From a virus, in IMG/VR virus record IMGVR_UViG_3300030012_004735, positions 1-22,168 of that record: a stretch of 22,168 nt of DNA; one strand, 5' to 3'. Under the pieces are notes generated by a model. It saw nothing but the letters and a program-made list of their open reading frames with translations. It ran no database searches and had not been told where the DNA came from. Of this stretch, positions 6,702-15,700 are shown one piece after another. The position numbers and the translations under genes were made by a program. The first letter of the stretch is position 1, and each line of letters begins with the position of its first letter.

Positions 6702-6705
6702 GGAG
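6700..6705 (+). promoter_or_regulatory. Shine-Dalgarno AAGGAG for the 574-aa gene
   Basis: AAGGAG overlaps the TAA stop of the preceding gene and lies 6 nt before ATG 6712. It is one of the few strong ribosome binding sites in the window and fixes this start. Confidence 0.75.
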
Positions 6706-6711
6706 TAGATA

Positions 6712-8436
6712 ATGCAGAAACAAGTAACTCAACTAAAACTTAATGTCACTAATATTAAAAAATCTTTATTTTCGTCTAATAAGGAAATAAAGAAACTTAA
6801 GAGTGATAAAAAATCTTTACTTTTTAAGTTGGAGAAAAGATCGGAATTAAGGGCAGAAGAACAAAGATTAGAAACTAAAAAACTTAATATTGGTTCAGGA
6901 TTTTCTAGAATTGCCCGTGCTGTTACTTCTCCTGTCAAGAGTATTTTTGATAGAATTCTTGAGTTTGCCGGTTTAGTTGGAGCTTCAATTTTAATTAATA
7001 GTCTGCCTGCAATAATAGCAAAAATTGAAGAATTTTTTAATAGTGATTTTATAAAAAATACCGGTAGGGTTTTGAGTGCTATTGGAAATGGCATTATGAA
7101 ACTTGCAGAATTTACTGGGATACTGCCAAAATCAGATCAAGATAAAATTGAGGAAGATATAATAGAAACTGGAAAATTATTTGATAAGAATATAAAAGAT
7201 TTTGATGATACAAAGGGAGAAAGAGATGATTTAGATAAATTCTTAAAGGAAAAAGAAGGAGATGGACAAGAAGAAGAACAACCAACAAATATATCTCCAG
7301 CACAGGTTATTCCTGTTCCACCAGAATCGGGAATAAAACTTGTACCGGCAGGACCAACACAATCTAGTCCCTCTATGGATTCGAGTTCCACTCAAAAACT
7401 CAGTTCTGGTGGAACAGTAAAGCGTGCGAATAGTACTAAATTATCTTCACAACCAATATATCAACCAAAGAAAAGTGGTGTTCTGAAAAAGGCACAGAGA
7501 GATGCTAATGATGGATTTAGAAATTTTCCATTAGCAGTAGATAATATTCATGAATCTACAAAGGAGCAAGAAAAAAATATATTAGCATTCTCTAAGATGT
7601 TGAAAAATTCCAGAGAATTGGAAATGTTTGATAGTGGTAAAAAAACTAAATCTGGTAGTCCTGATGGTCTTAGTAGAAGAAGTGGTGGAATGCTAAGTCA
7701 ATTTACAGGTCCTTATAATTCTGGAAAAACAGGTTCCTTTGCTTCTGGTGCTTATATTGGAAAACCGGGAGATCCTGACGGAGAACAAACTGGATTAAAT
7801 ATGAATTTATCCGGTGGTATTGGAACACCAATTTATGCTCCTTTTGATTTGATTTATAGATCAAAAGGAACTGATGGAAATCCTTCAGTCGGATTGCAAG
7901 GAACTCCTGATGCTTTAGGTCCATCTGGAAGAGGTTTTGGATTTTATGGTGCTTATCGTTATATGAAAAATGGAAAAGAGTATGAAGTGTTGATGGGACA
8001 TTTTAAAGATCTCCCATTTAAAGGAAGTAAAGATGGTGAAATTATTAAAAAAGGAACATTATTGGGATATCAGGGTGCATCTGGTAGATCTATAAGCGGT
8101 ACAAATGGTGTTTATCCTCATATTTCTCTTCATGTTAATGGTATAGGATTTAGAGCTTCTAATTCTGAACTTGTTGATGTTGCAGATAGTATAAGGACTG
8201 GAAAATCTTCTTCATCAGTTACACCCAAATCTACAGCACCGAAAGTCACGACAGTTAGTCCACAAGCTGGAAATGGTGGTTTGCGATTAAATAGAAGTAT
8301 GAATAATCAATCAGTATTCATATATGCTATTCAACCACAAGAAACTTTTGTTCCTTTCCCATATCCAATGCCAGTAGAAAAAATTGTTCCCGTTTCAAGT
8401 TCAAGTCCACAATTATCATCAATATGGAGAACCTAA
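6712..8436 (+). CDS. Tail structural protein with degenerate M23 (LytM-like) peptidase domain
   Basis: A 574-aa protein. Residues 1-60 form a Lys/Glu-rich coiled coil. Residues 72-100 (SPVKSIFDRILEFAGLVGAS) are clearly related to the preceding protein (APIKGIFDRIKEFFGL). Residues 130-250 are acidic and low-complexity. Residues about 345-490 have the M23 metallopeptidase layout: a Gly-rich entry, GTPIYAPFDLIYRS, EVLMGHFKDL (H430), KKGTLLGYQGASG and YPHISLHVNG. The usual first motif H-x-G-x-D reads Q359-T-G-L-N363, and the final H-x-H reads S472-L-H474, so the zinc site looks incomplete and the domain is probably structural or sugar-binding. The C-terminus is Pro-rich (FVPFPYPMPVEKIVP). It follows the tape-measure candidate and precedes the hub gene, so it is probably at the tail tip or inside the tube. 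Confidence 0.7.
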   Translation: MQKQVTQLKLNVTNIKKSLFSSNKEIKKLKSDKKSLLFKLEKRSELRAEEQRLETKKLNIGSGFSRIARAVTSPVKSIFDRILEFAGLVGASILINSLPAIIAKIEEFFNSDFIKNTGRVLSAIGNGIMKLAEFTGILPKSDQDKIEEDIIETGKLFDKNIKDFDDTKGERDDLDKFLKEKEGDGQEEEQPTNISPAQVIPVPPESGIKLVPAGPTQSSPSMDSSSTQKLSSGGTVKRANSTKLSSQPIYQPKKSGVLKKAQRDANDGFRNFPLAVDNIHESTKEQEKNILAFSKMLKNSRELEMFDSGKKTKSGSPDGLSRRSGGMLSQFTGPYNSGKTGSFASGAYIGKPGDPDGEQTGLNMNLSGGIGTPIYAPFDLIYRSKGTDGNPSVGLQGTPDALGPSGRGFGFYGAYRYMKNGKEYEVLMGHFKDLPFKGSKDGEIIKKGTLLGYQGASGRSISGTNGVYPHISLHVNGIGFRASNSELVDVADSIRTGKSSSSVTPKSTAPKVTTVSPQAGNGGLRLNRSMNNQSVFIYAIQPQETFVPFPYPMPVEKIVPVSSSSPQLSSIWRT

Positions 8437-8441
8437 GATAA

Positions 8442-9725
8442 ATGGCAAGTGCATCTGAAAAATCAATACTTCAAATATTTGAAATAATAAAAGATGGAAG
8501 AGTAGTATCTTTAGGTGATAATGAAGAAAGTCCTACAAAGGTCATTAATTTTGATTATTATGAAAGCATTCTATCACCCAATGTTACTGGTGCTTTAACC
8601 ATAGCAGATGTAGCTTCTGCACTTACATATAATTCAAAATATGAAAAACAAGAAATACGGGGAACATTAAGTTCTGCACTTCCACTTACTGGTGATGTCA
8701 GTGTCAGATTTAAAATTGATACAAAATATGGTACATTAGATTTTACAAAAAAACCATTCTTACTCAATAATCAAATACCTCTAGGTCAAGAATCGAATAA
8801 AGAATTTCCTCTATTAAATATTGTTTCGTCACATGCAAAGCAAATTCAACTCCCTGTGAATAGAAAATATACAGGAAATATTTCAAATTCTGTTAGAAAA
8901 ATAATTAAAGAATATTTAAAAGTTCCTGATAATAAAATTTTTACAAGTCCTTCTAGAAATTCTATGAATTTTTATGGGGGAAATGAATCACTGTACAAAC
9001 TCATATGTGAAAAGATTGCTCCAAAAACAATTCCTGTAAAAGGAAATCCTGGATATTTCTTTTATGAAACTCAGGATGGATTTAATTTTAGAGCAATTGA
9101 TGATTTGATATCACAAGAACCTGTTGCGACTTATTATAAAAATAATGTTGTAAGAGCAAATCTGGATAATGATAGTAATGATTTTAAAATAGAAAAAAAA
9201 GTTGATGTTAAGAGGGATGATTTAATTACAGCAATAAAATCTGGACTCTTTGCAAGTAGAAACATTTTTTGGAATCCATTAACGTTTGAATATACCGAAA
9301 AAATATTTAAACTTGATGGATTAGAGGAATCTCTCGGAGGAATAGATTATGATATTCCAGACTTTGGATCATATACAAGAACTCATTTTCATATTTTGGA
9401 TGTTGGTAATTTTGACTCCGGAATTAGTTGTGATGTAAATAATAGTCCAATAGAATGGACTGCAAAATCTACGATGAGATATAATTCTTTATTTTCTCAG
9501 ATTTGTGAAATAACAGTTCCTTGTAATATAAATTTAAGAGCAGGAGATGTTATCGAGTGTGATTTTGAAATGATAACTCAGGATAATAAATCTGGAAATG
9601 CTATTGATCCTACTCAAAGTGGTAGATATTTAATAGAAAATCTTTGTCATCATTTTGATCCAAAAAGATCATACACATCAATGACATTAGTTCGTGATTC
9701 TTATGGAAAATATAGGGGAGTATAA
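8442..9725 (+). CDS. gp27-like baseplate hub protein
   Basis: A 427-aa protein. The N-terminal part (LQIFEIIKDGRVVSL, then VINFDYYESILSPNVTGALTI) is a beta-barrel-like start seen in hub proteins of marine T4-like phages. The middle contains a helical section (ISNSVRKIIKEYLKVPDNKI), and the C-terminal part has another barrel with LRAGDVIECDFEM and SGRYLIENLCHHFDPKRSYTSMTLVRDSYG. That closing pattern (ligand-free beta strands ending ...Y-T-x-x-x-L-V-R-D) is typical of T4 gp27, Mu gp44 and VgrG N-terminal hub proteins, which form the trimeric adaptor between tube and spike. The next gene is an OB-fold gp5-type protein, as expected. Sequence identity to T4 gp27 looks low, so I give no symbol. Confidence 0.7.
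   Translation: MASASEKSILQIFEIIKDGRVVSLGDNEESPTKVINFDYYESILSPNVTGALTIADVASALTYNSKYEKQEIRGTLSSALPLTGDVSVRFKIDTKYGTLDFTKKPFLLNNQIPLGQESNKEFPLLNIVSSHAKQIQLPVNRKYTGNISNSVRKIIKEYLKVPDNKIFTSPSRNSMNFYGGNESLYKLICEKIAPKTIPVKGNPGYFFYETQDGFNFRAIDDLISQEPVATYYKNNVVRANLDNDSNDFKIEKKVDVKRDDLITAIKSGLFASRNIFWNPLTFEYTEKIFKLDGLEESLGGIDYDIPDFGSYTRTHFHILDVGNFDSGISCDVNNSPIEWTAKSTMRYNSLFSQICEITVPCNINLRAGDVIECDFEMITQDNKSGNAIDPTQSGRYLIENLCHHFDPKRSYTSMTLVRDSYGKYRGV
9715..9720 (+). promoter_or_regulatory. Shine-Dalgarno GGGGAG for the OB-fold gene
   Basis: GGGGAG at the 3' end of the gp27-like gene, 7 nt before ATG 9728. It confirms that start and suggests efficient coupled translation of the two hub genes. Confidence 0.65.
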
Positions 9726-9727
9726 TA

Positions 9728-10222
9728 ATGGAATTTAATAATCTATCAAAACAACCATCAAACAAATATCTTGGAGTTGTTGTGAATTTTGAAAGTCAAA
9801 AAGAGCAGATAAGTGGTGATGGACACGGATGGAGATATAAAGTTGCAATTATGGATTCTTACACTGATACTATAGATGTGAGTGACGAGAATATTGAATA
9901 TGCAATAGCACTTCTACCAACAACAGCAGGTAGTGGTGGAGCATCTGTCTCAAAATCATGTAGAATATCGCAAGGAGATGTTGTGGTTCTAGAAAAAATT
10001 AGTGGAATCTCCTTTATAGTTGGTGTATTTGGAAGAAATAATGAAACTGTATATGGCACTGGAAGATTTGATGCAAAATCTGGATTTTTTGGTAAACAAC
10101 AACCTAAAAATATTTTAAAAAGGCAAGAAGTTTCTGAAAGATTTGGACACTTTACTCCAAAACCAATTCCTAAAGGATCCGGCAGTGATAAATCTGTAAG
10201 AAGAAAATTTCCAGGAACCTGA
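9728..10222 (+). CDS. gp5-type OB-fold hub protein, lacking lysozyme domain
   Basis: A 164-aa protein matching the N-terminal OB domain of T4 gp5. It begins NKYLGVVVNFES, has the WRYKVAIMDSYTD strand, then TTAGSGGASVSKSCRISQGDVVVLE and SFIVGVFGRNNE. These parallel T4 gp5 positions with SGIGGSVTG..EGTRVYGHF and GIVLGTYGG. The OB domain of gp5 seats the spike on gp27. After about residue 115 there is only a basic, Gly/Pro-rich tail (KPIPKGSG), with no lysozyme and no beta-helix. T4 gp5 has 575 residues, so this is a stand-alone OB domain; a separate beta-helix gene lies 2 kb downstream. A strong Shine-Dalgarno precedes it. Its stop codon overlaps a candidate late promoter. Confidence 0.72.
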   Translation: MEFNNLSKQPSNKYLGVVVNFESQKEQISGDGHGWRYKVAIMDSYTDTIDVSDENIEYAIALLPTTAGSGGASVSKSCRISQGDVVVLEKISGISFIVGVFGRNNETVYGTGRFDAKSGFFGKQQPKNILKRQEVSERFGHFTPKPIPKGSGSDKSVRRKFPGT

Positions 10223-10228
10223 TAAATA
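10221..10228 (+). promoter_or_regulatory. Candidate late promoter GATAAATA upstream of the 642-aa gene
   Basis: GATAAATA starts inside the TGA stop of the OB-fold gene and ends 23 nt before ATG 10252. It matches the NATAAATA late motif and is followed by a 29-nt non-coding gap, longer than most gaps in this block, which favours a real promoter. Confidence 0.55.
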
Positions 10229-10251
10229 CCACCATAGGAATATTGAAATAA

Positions 10252-12180
10252 ATGTCTAAACTTATAGTAACAATTGGACCTAAAGACAAAGAAGGGTTCT
10301 TGGAGTATTATTCCGAATTTGATGGCACTTCTGAATTAAAAAAAATATCACCAGAGAATTTTGATAAACTTAAAGATCTTGAAAGGAGAGTAAACTCTGG
10401 AGATACTGATACTATTCAAGGTAATTTAACAGATCCAACAGAAGTTGAAATTAAAAGTGTTAGTGTTCTTGACTTCGAAATAAAAGTATTAGAAGATCTT
10501 GAATCTGGTAAATTAACTCCGGCAGATTTATTAAACAGTGGAATAGAAAGATTTCAAGAATTAGTTATAGAAGAGGAAGCACTTCCTCCAGAAGAAGATG
10601 CAGAAACAGAAGGAAATTGTGAAGAAAAACCAGAAGATCCCGAAGAACCTGAATCTACAACAACAAGCCAAACTATCATACAGGCAGATCCTTGCAGAGA
10701 CAATACTCTAGCAAAGGTTGAGGCATATTTAACAAACTTCTTTGATAGAGTTACACAGGTTGGTAATGCAGCAATAAATCTCCCCAATGAGATTAATTTT
10801 GTTGTTGATTTGATTGGTAGTACGATTACCGGATTCACTAATAAGATGCTTGGATCATTGAGTGATGCATTATCTGGTTTAATTAATCAAGGAATTAATG
10901 CATTAACAGCACTTCTTACTGGTTTGGGGAGAACGATTCCTGAAATTATTTTAATTGAAACTCCTTTAATTGGTTTTGCTAAAAGGCTTTTTGATGGATT
11001 ATTCTGTGCAGCAACAAAAGTTATTGAGGGTGCAAGAGATGTAATGAAAGAATTAATTAATAGGTCAATTAAAAATGTTTTAAATGCTGGTCAATGTGTT
11101 GTTGAGCAGATCATGGGTTCATTCACAAATAATCTCGTTAATATTGTAGATTCGATTGCAGGACCCTTGTTGGCACCTATTGTTAATCTCTTGAATGGAT
11201 TTGGTACAAATATTTTTAATTTTAATATTAAAGACTTTTTGTTGACTGGAATCAATGCTATTAGAAAAATCGCAAATCTTTTTGAATGTGATGATAAGAA
11301 ATTTTGTCCCGCAAGTAGTAAGTATATAATCGATAAGGGATTATTTAAAGATATGGATGAGGATGATGAGAATAGTTCTTGGAATCGTATTTTCAGTGGA
11401 ACTGCAATTTCTCAGAATGCATCGAATCTTTCAGGAGATTTTGAAGAAAAGTATGGTAAATGGAGTATATTTGGAGTACCTTTAAGTGAAGCATCAAATC
11501 TTGATCCTTGTAACTTTGGAAATGTAACCGAATGTGGATTACCGACCGTTAGTTTCTTTGGTGGTGATGGACTTGGTGCTGCAGGCAGTGTAATACTTGG
11601 AGGAATTATTAATAATGTTGATACCGAGGATGCTGTCGGTTCTGTTGTTAAACTAGGAAGTATTGTTGGAGTTGAAATCACAAATCCTGGTGAAGGTTAC
11701 ACAAGAGCTCCAATTGTAACTTTCCAGGATAGTTGTAATAAAGGTTACGGTGCTTATGGTCGTGCTATTATTGATCAAAATTCATCATCACCCACATTTG
11801 GTCAGATAACTGGAGTTGCAATGTTTAGTGAAGGAGAAAATTATCCAGCAGGAATTGATGAATTACCTCTTTACATTATAGATGTGATAATAGAAAATCC
11901 TGGGAATAATTATGAGGACGGTGATATTATAGAAATTCCTGGAATAGATGATATCGAAGATGATTTTGAGGTAACAATAATTGATGGAAGAGTCACTGAT
12001 GTTTCTATTGTTAGTGGACTATCATTTAATGGATTGCCAGACCTAAATATTAGAAGTTTAAATGGTTTTGGTGCTGTTTTGAGACCTATTATGTCAACTA
12101 TTCAACCTGATCTTTCATTAATCACGGCAGGTGCATCAGGAGAACAGGGATTCATTAAAGTTATTGATTGTATAAGTTAG
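10252..12180 (+). CDS. Unrecognised 642-aa virion structural protein (hub/spike region)
   Basis: Not recognised by name. Residues 1-100 are a mixed charged domain (KLIVTIGPKDKEGFLEYYSEFDG). Residues 106-136 form a Glu/Pro linker. Residues 150-345 are a long series of amphipathic and hydrophobic helices rich in Leu, Ile, Gly and Asn (for example LSDALSGLINQGINALTALL). Residues 470-640 are beta-rich with repeats of the type VEITNPGEGY / VIIENPGNNY, a motif common in phage fibre and spike proteins. Eight or more Cys residues are scattered through it (C148, C252, C282, C346, C352, C420, C428, C495), unusual for this region. It lies between the OB-fold and beta-helix genes, where T4 gp5 carries its lysozyme, and has its own candidate late promoter. 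A hub or tail-tip role is inference. Confidence 0.6.
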   Translation: MSKLIVTIGPKDKEGFLEYYSEFDGTSELKKISPENFDKLKDLERRVNSGDTDTIQGNLTDPTEVEIKSVSVLDFEIKVLEDLESGKLTPADLLNSGIERFQELVIEEEALPPEEDAETEGNCEEKPEDPEEPESTTTSQTIIQADPCRDNTLAKVEAYLTNFFDRVTQVGNAAINLPNEINFVVDLIGSTITGFTNKMLGSLSDALSGLINQGINALTALLTGLGRTIPEIILIETPLIGFAKRLFDGLFCAATKVIEGARDVMKELINRSIKNVLNAGQCVVEQIMGSFTNNLVNIVDSIAGPLLAPIVNLLNGFGTNIFNFNIKDFLLTGINAIRKIANLFECDDKKFCPASSKYIIDKGLFKDMDEDDENSSWNRIFSGTAISQNASNLSGDFEEKYGKWSIFGVPLSEASNLDPCNFGNVTECGLPTVSFFGGDGLGAAGSVILGGIINNVDTEDAVGSVVKLGSIVGVEITNPGEGYTRAPIVTFQDSCNKGYGAYGRAIIDQNSSSPTFGQITGVAMFSEGENYPAGIDELPLYIIDVIIENPGNNYEDGDIIEIPGIDDIEDDFEVTIIDGRVTDVSIVSGLSFNGLPDLNIRSLNGFGAVLRPIMSTIQPDLSLITAGASGEQGFIKVIDCIS

Positions 12181-12182
12181 TT

Positions 12183-12746
12183 ATGAGAAAACAAGAATCT
12201 AGAAATTTTGATGTATTTGGTCCAAAATTAATAATTGAAACTGGAAACCCACAGATGGGTGCAACAGGAAGAGACTCATTTAAAATGATGTCTACTACGG
12301 ATTCTGGAATTCGTTTCATTCAGTCTCATACTGAAAGTGGAATGTCAAAATACATGACGGAGGGTTCACTACAAGTTGAAGTTGGTGCTTCGGGATTAGT
12401 TAATGAGCAGCAAACAACATTTCAATTCATCACTCATAAAGGTGATTTTGCCGTTAATGCTGATAATGGACACATTAAGATTCATGGAAGAGCAATTTGT
12501 ATTGAGGCAACTGAACAACTTGTAATTCAAGCACCAAAAATTCAAATTGGTTATGAGCAGGAATACAAGACAAAAGATATTAAAATACTTGGACAGAATG
12601 TAGATATTAAATCTCAAAAAGGGAGTCTTGCTGATGCATTATTAACAAGCTCTTTCTTAAAAACTTTCCAAGGAACATTAATCGGAGATTTGGCACTAGC
12701 GGCATCAGGTTCACCAGTTCAAGCAGCACTCAACATCATAACGTAA
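12183..12746 (+). CDS. gp5C/VgrG-like beta-helix spike protein
   Basis: A 187-aa protein starting at ATG 12183, just after the preceding stop; a TTG at 12168 would overlap that gene and is less likely. The middle is a series of short alternating strands typical of the triple-stranded beta-helix needle of gp5 and VgrG: GSLQVEVGASG, KGDFAVNADNGHIKIHGRAI, then CIEATEQLVIQAPKIQIG, then KILGQNVDIKSQKGS. This is the pattern of repeated I-x-I/D-x-x-G-x-I-x-I. The C-terminus (residues 150-187) is Ala/Leu-rich and may be helical or cap-forming. With the OB-fold gene upstream, it would supply the spike part of gp5. No PAAR-type tip protein is visible in the window. Confidence 0.62.
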   Translation: MRKQESRNFDVFGPKLIIETGNPQMGATGRDSFKMMSTTDSGIRFIQSHTESGMSKYMTEGSLQVEVGASGLVNEQQTTFQFITHKGDFAVNADNGHIKIHGRAICIEATEQLVIQAPKIQIGYEQEYKTKDIKILGQNVDIKSQKGSLADALLTSSFLKTFQGTLIGDLALAASGSPVQAALNIIT

Positions 12747-12747
12747 A

Positions 12748-15700
12748 ATGTCAAACGTCCCAGTACCATCTAATCCAATATTTACAAGATCTGGTCACTC
12801 AGTATTTGAGGATCTTACTGTATGGGATGAAGCTAATATTAACAAATTGAATATTTACGGAGAGTCTTTATTTTTTGAAGATGCAAATTTTTTAAAAGAT
12901 GTAAAAATTGATGGAAATTTAGACGTTAATGAATTACTTGTAAGAACAAGATTAGATGTTGGTGTAGGTGGAACGGGACTTAATATTGATGTTAGAACAA
13001 GAAATATTGGAATATTTACATCTCCTTCATCTCAAGGGACCAGACTTTCGTTTGGTGTTGATGAAGAAGCACTTAATGTTGATACAAGAACTAACAGAGT
13101 TGGTATATTTGTAAAAAATCCAGTACAAAAATTTCAATTTAATTCTGACGAAGATTCAACAGTTGTAATTACAGATGAAGGAAGAGTTGGAATTGGTAAA
13201 AAAAATCCAGAAAATGGAATATCCGGTCTTAATACTGCAACACAAGGAGAGTTAAAACTTGATATTGATGGGACTATCTCCATTTCGAGGAACATTTATG
13301 ATTCTGCCGGTTCTCCTGGTGCAAATGGAGCATTTCTTAATCGTGATGAAAATGGTATTCGTTGGGTAACATTTGAACCTGCATTCTCTGAAGGAATTTT
13401 TATTCAGGACGAAGGTGTTTTCATTCCTATAGTTGGTGCGGCACAATCATTTACAGTTTTAAATTATGTTCAGCTTAATAGTCTTGGTTTAGGAACAGAT
13501 ACAACTATTCCTATCCCCGACCCATCTAATCCTCTTGAAATAGCAAGAATACAAACACAAGATTTATGGGGATTTATAGGAGCTGGAAATAATGCTCCAA
13601 TATATCGACAAACAAATGTTGGTATTGGGACCACACAATTTTCAGAGAGACTTACAGTTGCAGGGAATTCTAAATTAGCAGGTGTTGTAACAGTAACTAG
13701 TGATTTATTTGTGGATGGTGCTCTGGATGTAGATCTTCAAACAACACTTAATAATACTTTAGACGTTGATGGAGATACTACGTTAAATGCTACTCTTGAT
13801 GTTGATGGCGCTACTACACTCAATAATACTTTAGACGTTGATGGTGCTACTACACTTAATAATACTTTAGACGTTGATGAAGCTACTACACTCAATAATA
13901 CTTTAGACGTTGATGGTGCTACTACACTTAATAGTACTTTAGACGTTGATGGACTTTCCACATTCAATGATACAACTGATTCTTCATCACCTTCAAATGG
14001 ATCTGTTCAAATTGATGGTGGTGTAGGTATAGTTAAGAAATTGTTTGTTGGTGGACAAACAGAAATACAAAACACTGTCGATTCTAGTGATAAAGATACA
14101 GGTGCTTTAGTGGTTGAAGGTGGTGTAGGTATTGAAAAAAATCTAAATGTTGGTGAATCTGTTAAGGTTCAATCTACTACTAATTCTACCAATAAAGATA
14201 CCGGTGCTTTAGTGGTTGAAGGTGGTGTAGGTATTGAAAAAAATCTAAATGTTGGTGAAAATGTTATAATTTCTGGGACATTAGAACTTGATAATGCACT
14301 CATAGATATCAATCAAGAAAATGGCACAGGTGTATGTAAAGAGGACTATAGACTTGCATCAGTTGGAACGGGAGTTTCATGGAGACCTTCGGGTGTAGAG
14401 ACACATAACACTATTTGGGTCACTAAGAATGGTTGTGATACAAACAGTGGATTATTGGAGGGTGATGCTAAGGCAACTGTTGGTGCTGCTGCTACAGTAG
14501 CACTTGCTGGAGATACCATCAAAATTCGTCCCGGTCGTTACATAGAAAATAATCCTATTGGATTAAGAACAGACGTTTCGGTAACAGGAGAGGATTTGAG
14601 ACTTGTTACTATCGAACCACAAAATCCAACTTTAGATGTTTTTTGGGTTAGAAGGGGATGTCTGATTGAGAACTTAAACTTTTCTGGTGCAACAGTTGGT
14701 GTTGCACATACGGGATGTGGTGCAGTTGCATTTCCAATAACGGGATCAAATGCAAATGTAGGATTTCTTGATTCTGGACCAGCAACAGAAGGTCCTACTC
14801 AGAGGTGGAGATCACCTTATGTTAGAAACTGTACCAATTTCATGACAGGAAGTACTGGCATGAGAATTGATGGAGATGATGCAGCTGCATCAATTGATGG
14901 TGCCAATCTAAAATCCATGGTTTGTGATTCATTTACTCAATATAATGAAAATGGTATTGGTGTATCTCTTTCTAACAATGCATATGCTCAATTAGTTTCT
15001 ATCTTCACTATTAACTGTGACATAGCAATCTATGCTGATACTGGTGGGCAATGTGATCTCACAAACTCTAATTCATCATTTGGTAATTTTGGTTTAGTTG
15101 CTGTTGGTCTTGGCAGTACACAATTTACTGGTAAAGTAAGAGATGATGTTATTCCTGGAGATAATTCTGATGTTATTGTTGGTACTGGTGTTACTGATTT
15201 GGAAGGTGATTCTAGAAGGCCATTTGATGGGCAGGCATTATACTTTAAAATTGATTTAGATAATTATCCAGATGCTGTTGGAAGTGGAAGAATTACTGAA
15301 CCACTACAAGAACTTTCTAAAATAGTGGTTACAAATGGAGGTAGTCCAGGTCAATTTAGTCAAGCTAATCCACCAGATATTCTTATAAGAGATATTGATG
15401 GAATTGTTTTACCTAAAGGTCCTCAAGGAATTATAGCAGAGGCAAGTGCTAATGTGAGCACTGCAGGAACTATAACATCTATAGATGTTATTAACTCTGG
15501 TAGAAACTATCTATCATCTCAAAACATAGTTGTGGATATTGATGGAGATAATTTAGGATTTGCAACTGCAATAATGGAACCAATTTATTTTACTGTTTCG
15601 GAGGCAACTGATAATCGTAATGATCCTGCAGGAATTACAACAATTACTTTTAATGAATTTGTTCCTTATGAATTATTTGCTGGAGATCCATTTACATTAC

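Noticed and set aside
5186-7391. Several minus-strand ORFs opposite the two tape-measure-like genes
   Set aside because: They are shadows of Gly/Ser/Lys-rich coding sequence with no independent support.
7745-8190. Active tail endopeptidase call for the M23-like domain
   Set aside because: Two of the expected metal-binding positions are replaced (Q for H, N for D) and the H-x-H motif is broken, so activity cannot be claimed.
12168-12182. TTG start for the beta-helix spike gene
   Set aside because: It would overlap the end of the 642-aa gene; the ATG at 12183 directly after that stop is the more natural start.
13737-13967. Minus-strand ORF with repeated SVVAPSTSKVLL units
   Set aside because: It is the antisense reading of the 36-bp tandem array in the fibre gene; the long open frame is a by-product of the repeat.
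13723-13974. CRISPR-like regular repeats
   Set aside because: The units are contiguous and in frame, without unique spacers, and encode a 12-aa protein repeat.
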